Positions 63,302-64,000 of a stretch of DNA of 64,000 bases are shown here, piece after piece. A program made the translations under genes and the position numbers. The notes beneath the pieces were generated by a model. The model saw only the letters and a program-made list of their open reading frames with translations, searched no databases and was not told the DNA's origin. The stretch is from contig NZ_LMFJ01000001.1 in NCBI RefSeq assembly GCF_001426755.1, forward strand, positions 2,124,601 through 2,188,600, written 5' to 3'. Numbering within the stretch: position 1 is the stretch's first letter; each line of letters opens with the position of its first letter. The DNA is from Aeromicrobium sp. Root495 (GTDB lineage: Bacteria > Actinomycetota > Actinomycetes > Propionibacteriales > Nocardioidaceae).

Positions 63302-64000
63302 GCGACCTCACCTCCTGTCATGGCGGTGCCGAGGTCCATGGGCGTGACGTCGCGCGGGTCGAAGGTGGCCGTGAGCCGCCCACGCAGGACCACCTCGATG
63401 CGGTCGGACAGGCCGATCAGCTCGTCGAGGTCGGCCGAGACGAGGAGCACGCCGAGACCGTCGCGACGGGCCCGCCGGATGTGGTCCCAGATGGCCGCCT
63501 GCGCGCCGACGTCGACACCGCGGGTGGGGTGCGAGGCCACGAGGAGGACGGGGTCGCCACTCATCTCGCGGCCCACGATGAACTTCTGCTGGTTGCCGCC
63601 GGACAGGGCCCGGGCCGACGTGTCGATGCCGGGGGTGCGGACGTCGAACTCCTCGACGATCCGCTGGGCGTCCTTGCGGGCTCCGCGCTGGTTGAGCAGC
63701 GGGCCCCGCACGACGGGCGCCTGGGTCTGGTGGCCGAGGATCCGGTTCTCCCACAGCGGGTAGTCGAGGACCAGGCCGTGGCGGTGGCGGTCCTCGGGGA
63801 TGAACCCGACCCCGGCCTCGCGGACCTGACGCGTGCTGCTGCGGGTGATGTCCTGGTCGCGGAGCACGATGCTGCCCGAGGAGCAGCGGAGCATGCCCAT
63901 GATCACCTCGACGAGCTCGGACTGGCCGTTGCCCTCCACGCCGGCGATGCCCACCACCTCACCGCGGTGCACGGTGAGGGTGGCGTCGCTCAGGACGTCG
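63298..64000 (-). CDS. Nucleoside-type ABC transporter ATPase, C-terminal part (5' end outside window)
   Basis: This is the second nucleotide-binding domain of a double-ABC ATPase (RbsA/YufO type). The frame is open to the window edge. Its P-loop is the degenerate GVEGNGQSEL normal for second domains, the signature is LSGGNQQKF, and Walker B is VLLVASHPTRGVDVG. PEDRHRHGLVLDYPLWENR is the family-typical linker of nucleoside transporters. It heads, within the window, an overlapping operon of two permeases, cdd, P450, deoA, then MaoC and add. Confidence 0.9.
   Translation of the reverse strand, partial: DVLSDATLTVHRGEVVGIAGVEGNGQSELVEVIMGMLRCSSGSIVLRDQDITRSSTRQVREAGVGFIPEDRHRHGLVLDYPLWENRILGHQTQAPVVRGPLLNQRGARKDAQRIVEEFDVRTPGIDTSARALSGGNQQKFIVGREMSGDPVLLVASHPTRGVDVGAQAAIWDHIRRARRDGLGVLLVSADLDELIGLSDRIEVVLRGRLTATFDPRDVTPMDLGTAMTGGEVA

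Overview
The window is very GC-rich, densely coded DNA from a mycothiol-producing actinobacterium. Supporting genes are mca (mycothiol S-conjugate amidase), the mtrA-mtrB-lpqB module, an AccA3-type acyl-CoA carboxylase, a WS/DGAT acyltransferase, and several actinobacterial families of unknown function (DUF4307, DUF2505, Rv3235-like). Gene order at 12-24 kb (Rv3235-like, secA, hpf, comF, lpqB, mtrB, mtrA, sahH) follows the Rv3235-Rv3248c stretch of mycobacteria as I remember it. A Nocardioidaceae-type genus such as Aeromicrobium or Nocardioides is my guess, but the sequence alone does not prove it. I found no tRNA, rRNA, CRISPR array, insertion sequence or prophage. No gap between genes exceeds 300 bases; the longest is about 240 bases, upstream of sahH.

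Layout. 0-7 kb: the end of a histidine kinase followed by a perfect 50-bp palindrome, a GT39 plus GT2/GtrA glycosylation pair, and a TPM-domain/PspA/DUF2505 envelope-stress group. 7-12.7 kb: a WS/DGAT acyltransferase, a CpaE-like ATPase with a SAF-domain partner, a small HTH protein, a LysM protein and an Rv3235-like protein. 12.7-24.5 kb (minus strand): secA, a YcaQ-like DNA glycosylase, a NarL-type regulator, hpf, comF, lpqB, mtrB, mtrA and sahH. 24.6-32.4 kb: a 56-residue Trm112-like protein, a YyaL-type thioredoxin-domain protein, mca, an SDR, DUF4307, greA and the biotin carboxylase subunit. 32.5-37.2 kb: a large secreted amidase-SpoIID fusion and an LpdA-type quinone reductase.

37.2-45.4 kb is a heme-iron island. 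An operon encodes a triple-HtaA surface protein, a binding lipoprotein, a permease and an ATPase (HmuTUV type), followed by a heme oxygenase with its own promoter. A second, divergent secreted HtaA-like protein shares the control region, which carries two DtxR/IdeR-like half-site repeats 20 bp apart. A TetR regulator closes the island.

45.4-64 kb is a nucleic-acid and nucleoside scavenging region. It holds purine nucleoside phosphorylase, a phosphohexomutase, an ExeM/NucH-type secreted nuclease, a secreted 5'-nucleotidase, deoC, a uridine-kinase-like protein, adenosine deaminase, a MaoC hydratase, thymidine phosphorylase, a cytochrome P450, cytidine deaminase and a nucleoside-type ABC transporter. 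Together these could degrade extracellular DNA/RNA to nucleosides, import them and feed base and pentose into metabolism. The P450 and the MaoC hydratase inside this operon are unexpected and are the best lead to undescribed chemistry. Many start codons lie 6-7 nt after a TANNNT-like hexamer, which suggests widespread leaderless transcripts. The tetR/purine phosphorylase pair shows this in an extreme form, with overlapping divergent -10 boxes in an 18-bp gap.
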